A DNA stretch of 7,024 nt. It comes from Magnetococcales bacterium. Lineage in GTDB: Bacteria; Pseudomonadota; Magnetococcia; Magnetococcales; DC0425bin3. Position 1 is the first letter of the stretch. Each line of letters opens with the position of its first letter. The notes beneath the pieces are model-generated. The model was not told where the DNA came from. It did not search any database and saw nothing but the letters and a program-made list of their open reading frames with translations. The position numbers were made by a program, and so were the translations under genes. Positions 6,226-7,024 of the stretch are shown piece after piece. Where the stretch lies: NCBI GenBank assembly GCA_015229045.1, contig JADGCJ010000167.1, forward strand, positions 1 to 7,024, read 5' to 3'.

Positions 6226-6849
6226 TCACAAGTGGATCAGAGTGGGAGCCAGCCAGGCTACGGCACCGATTGCCGTACCGACGACAGCCAATCCACTGGC
6301 CAGATAGAGCAGGGCCAATACGCCGGTCGCAGCCGAGGCCGAGGCCAGCACGATGCCGATCTGCATGGCCGCAGCGCTGTATTCATACAGATGATAGGCA
6401 TGCAACGCCTTTTTGTGGAGCGCCTCTGCGGCTTTGGCCTTGACCATCAGCTCCTTGCGGCCTTCGCCGGTCTGGGGTTCGCTGTCCATGCGCTGCGACG
6501 TGGCTTGAAAGTCGGCAATACGTTTTTTCCATGCTGCACTCTTGTCGACCGACAGACCATCGGGAATCGTGGTCTCCAGCATCTCGGAGAAGGAGCGCGT
6601 GAGGGTCATGCGCACGGTCTTGGCCTGATAGAATGCCCACAGGTTGGATGCGTCGATATTGGCGGCCAGCGACGTGTTCTGGGAACTGTTGGCACCAATC
6701 TCAACGATCGACAGTATACAGGCCATGATGCTGATCAGGACGGCAATGAGCTTGTTGCGGTTGCTGGCCCCATGCCCCTGGCCTGCGTGGTCCTCATGAC
6801 CTCCGTGGGCGGCATGGTGCATCATTTCGTGTGTTTCGTGTGCTTCCAT
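6226..6849 (-). CDS. DUF4337-type membrane protein with His-rich N-terminus
   Basis: A 207-residue membrane protein whose layout matches the DUF4337 family: a His-rich cytoplasmic-like head, one membrane helix, a soluble middle with the WAFYQAKTVR block (71-80), and two C-terminal membrane helices. Visible membrane segments are about 34-52, 160-178 and 180-203. Residues 1-27 carry eight histidines (4, 7, 11, 12, 15, 18, 21, 26), so metal binding is possible. The middle region (~80-155) is charged and helical. Molecular function of the family is not established. ATG 6849 has a GGAG (complement of 6861-6864) 11 bases upstream, a slightly long spacing. It is the first gene of a two-gene unit and its stop is four bases from the start of the exported phosphatase, so the two may act together at the inner membrane; that is inference. 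Confidence 0.85.
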   Translation of the reverse strand: MEAHETHEMMHHAAHGGHEDHAGQGHGASNRNKLIAVLISIMACILSIVEIGANSSQNTSLAANIDASNLWAFYQAKTVRMTLTRSFSEMLETTIPDGLSVDKSAAWKKRIADFQATSQRMDSEPQTGEGRKELMVKAKAAEALHKKALHAYHLYEYSAAAMQIGIVLASASAATGVLALLYLASGLAVVGTAIGAVAWLAPTLIHL

Positions 6850-6991
6850 GGGGTGTCGTTCTCCGAAAAAACGCGAAAGTTTGTTGCAATACCAAAAAAT
6901 TCAACCATCTTCCAAAATGCGATCAATGTGGATTATTTTTTCACATAATCAATGACTTGAATTTTAGTGACTATTCAGCACCCGGCAACGA
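6850..6991 (-). promoter_or_regulatory. AT-rich upstream region of the DUF4337/phosphatase operon
   Basis: This is the most AT-rich part of the window and lies directly upstream of the minus-strand operon, so its promoter is most likely here. GATTAT (6931-6936) and ATAATC (6945-6950) form an inverted repeat around a T-rich 8-base centre, which could be an operator half-site pair. I cannot pick a confident -35/-10 pair. Confidence 0.35.
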
Positions 6992-7024
6992 ATCGGGGTC
7001 CAGGGGGCTGGCGACCGGACAGGT
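6992..7024. repeat. Partial inverted copy of the cloverleaf-like repeat, cut by the window edge
   Basis: Bases 6992-7012 are the exact reverse complement of 1797-1817 over 21 positions, and weaker similarity continues to the edge (about 8 of 12). The MITE inverted-repeat end expected beside it is absent, so this is the module without the mobile element. Confidence 0.6.

Noticed and set aside
6915..6923. AAATGCGAT shared with the MITE ends
   Set aside because: Only nine bases match, the surrounding sequence does not, and the orientation relative to the cloverleaf fragment at 6992 is wrong for an element end.
1..7024. CRISPR arrays, rRNA, intact transposase or integrase genes
   Set aside because: I saw no regularly spaced direct repeats, no rRNA-like sequence and no recombinase motif in any real gene of the window.

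Overview
The window reads as a chromosomal stretch of a GC-rich Gram-negative bacterium. Support comes from long high-GC genes, a normal proteobacterial-type RlmB methyltransferase, an exported protein with a Sec-type signal, and GC-rich intergenic hairpin repeats. I cannot name the genus from sequence alone. The repeat style (GGGGCTTCGCCCC blocks between genes) recalls Magnetococcus-like or alphaproteobacterial genomes, but that is an impression from memory.

Layout from left to right. Bases 1-90 are the end of an inverted-repeat element cut by the window edge. A minus-strand gene (107-1570) encodes an unusual fusion: a degenerate class III nucleotide cyclase homology domain joined by a proline/aromatic linker to three OB/cold-shock-like domains. 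Bases 1571-1907 are the divergent intergenic region. It holds a 209-bp MITE-like element (1662-1870) with ~20-bp terminal inverted repeats and a perfect 10-bp direct repeat on both sides, and this element carries a cloverleaf-like GC-rich repeat module. Next come rlmB/trmH on the plus strand (1908-2660) and a large plus-strand gene of unknown function (2807-5002, 731 aa, mostly helical). Converging on it is a tight minus-strand pair: a DUF4337-type membrane protein (6226-6849), followed after 4 bases by a secreted Ppx/GppA-apyrase-like ASKHA phosphatase (5034-6221). The right edge (6850-7024) is an AT-rich upstream region and then a partial, inverted copy of the cloverleaf module.

What stands out is the cyclase-like/cold-shock fusion, whose cyclase half appears to lack both metal-binding aspartates, so it looks like a nucleotide sensor or pseudoenzyme coupled to RNA binding. 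Also notable are a family of related inverted-repeat ends at 62-90, 1662-1690, 1850-1870 and 2657-2685, which bracket both the fusion gene and rlmB, and the periplasmic phosphatase apparently co-translated with a His-rich membrane protein. The genes show no obvious common pathway. The window looks like unrelated small transcription units separated by repeats, with the 6226-6849/5034-6221 pair as the only clear operon.
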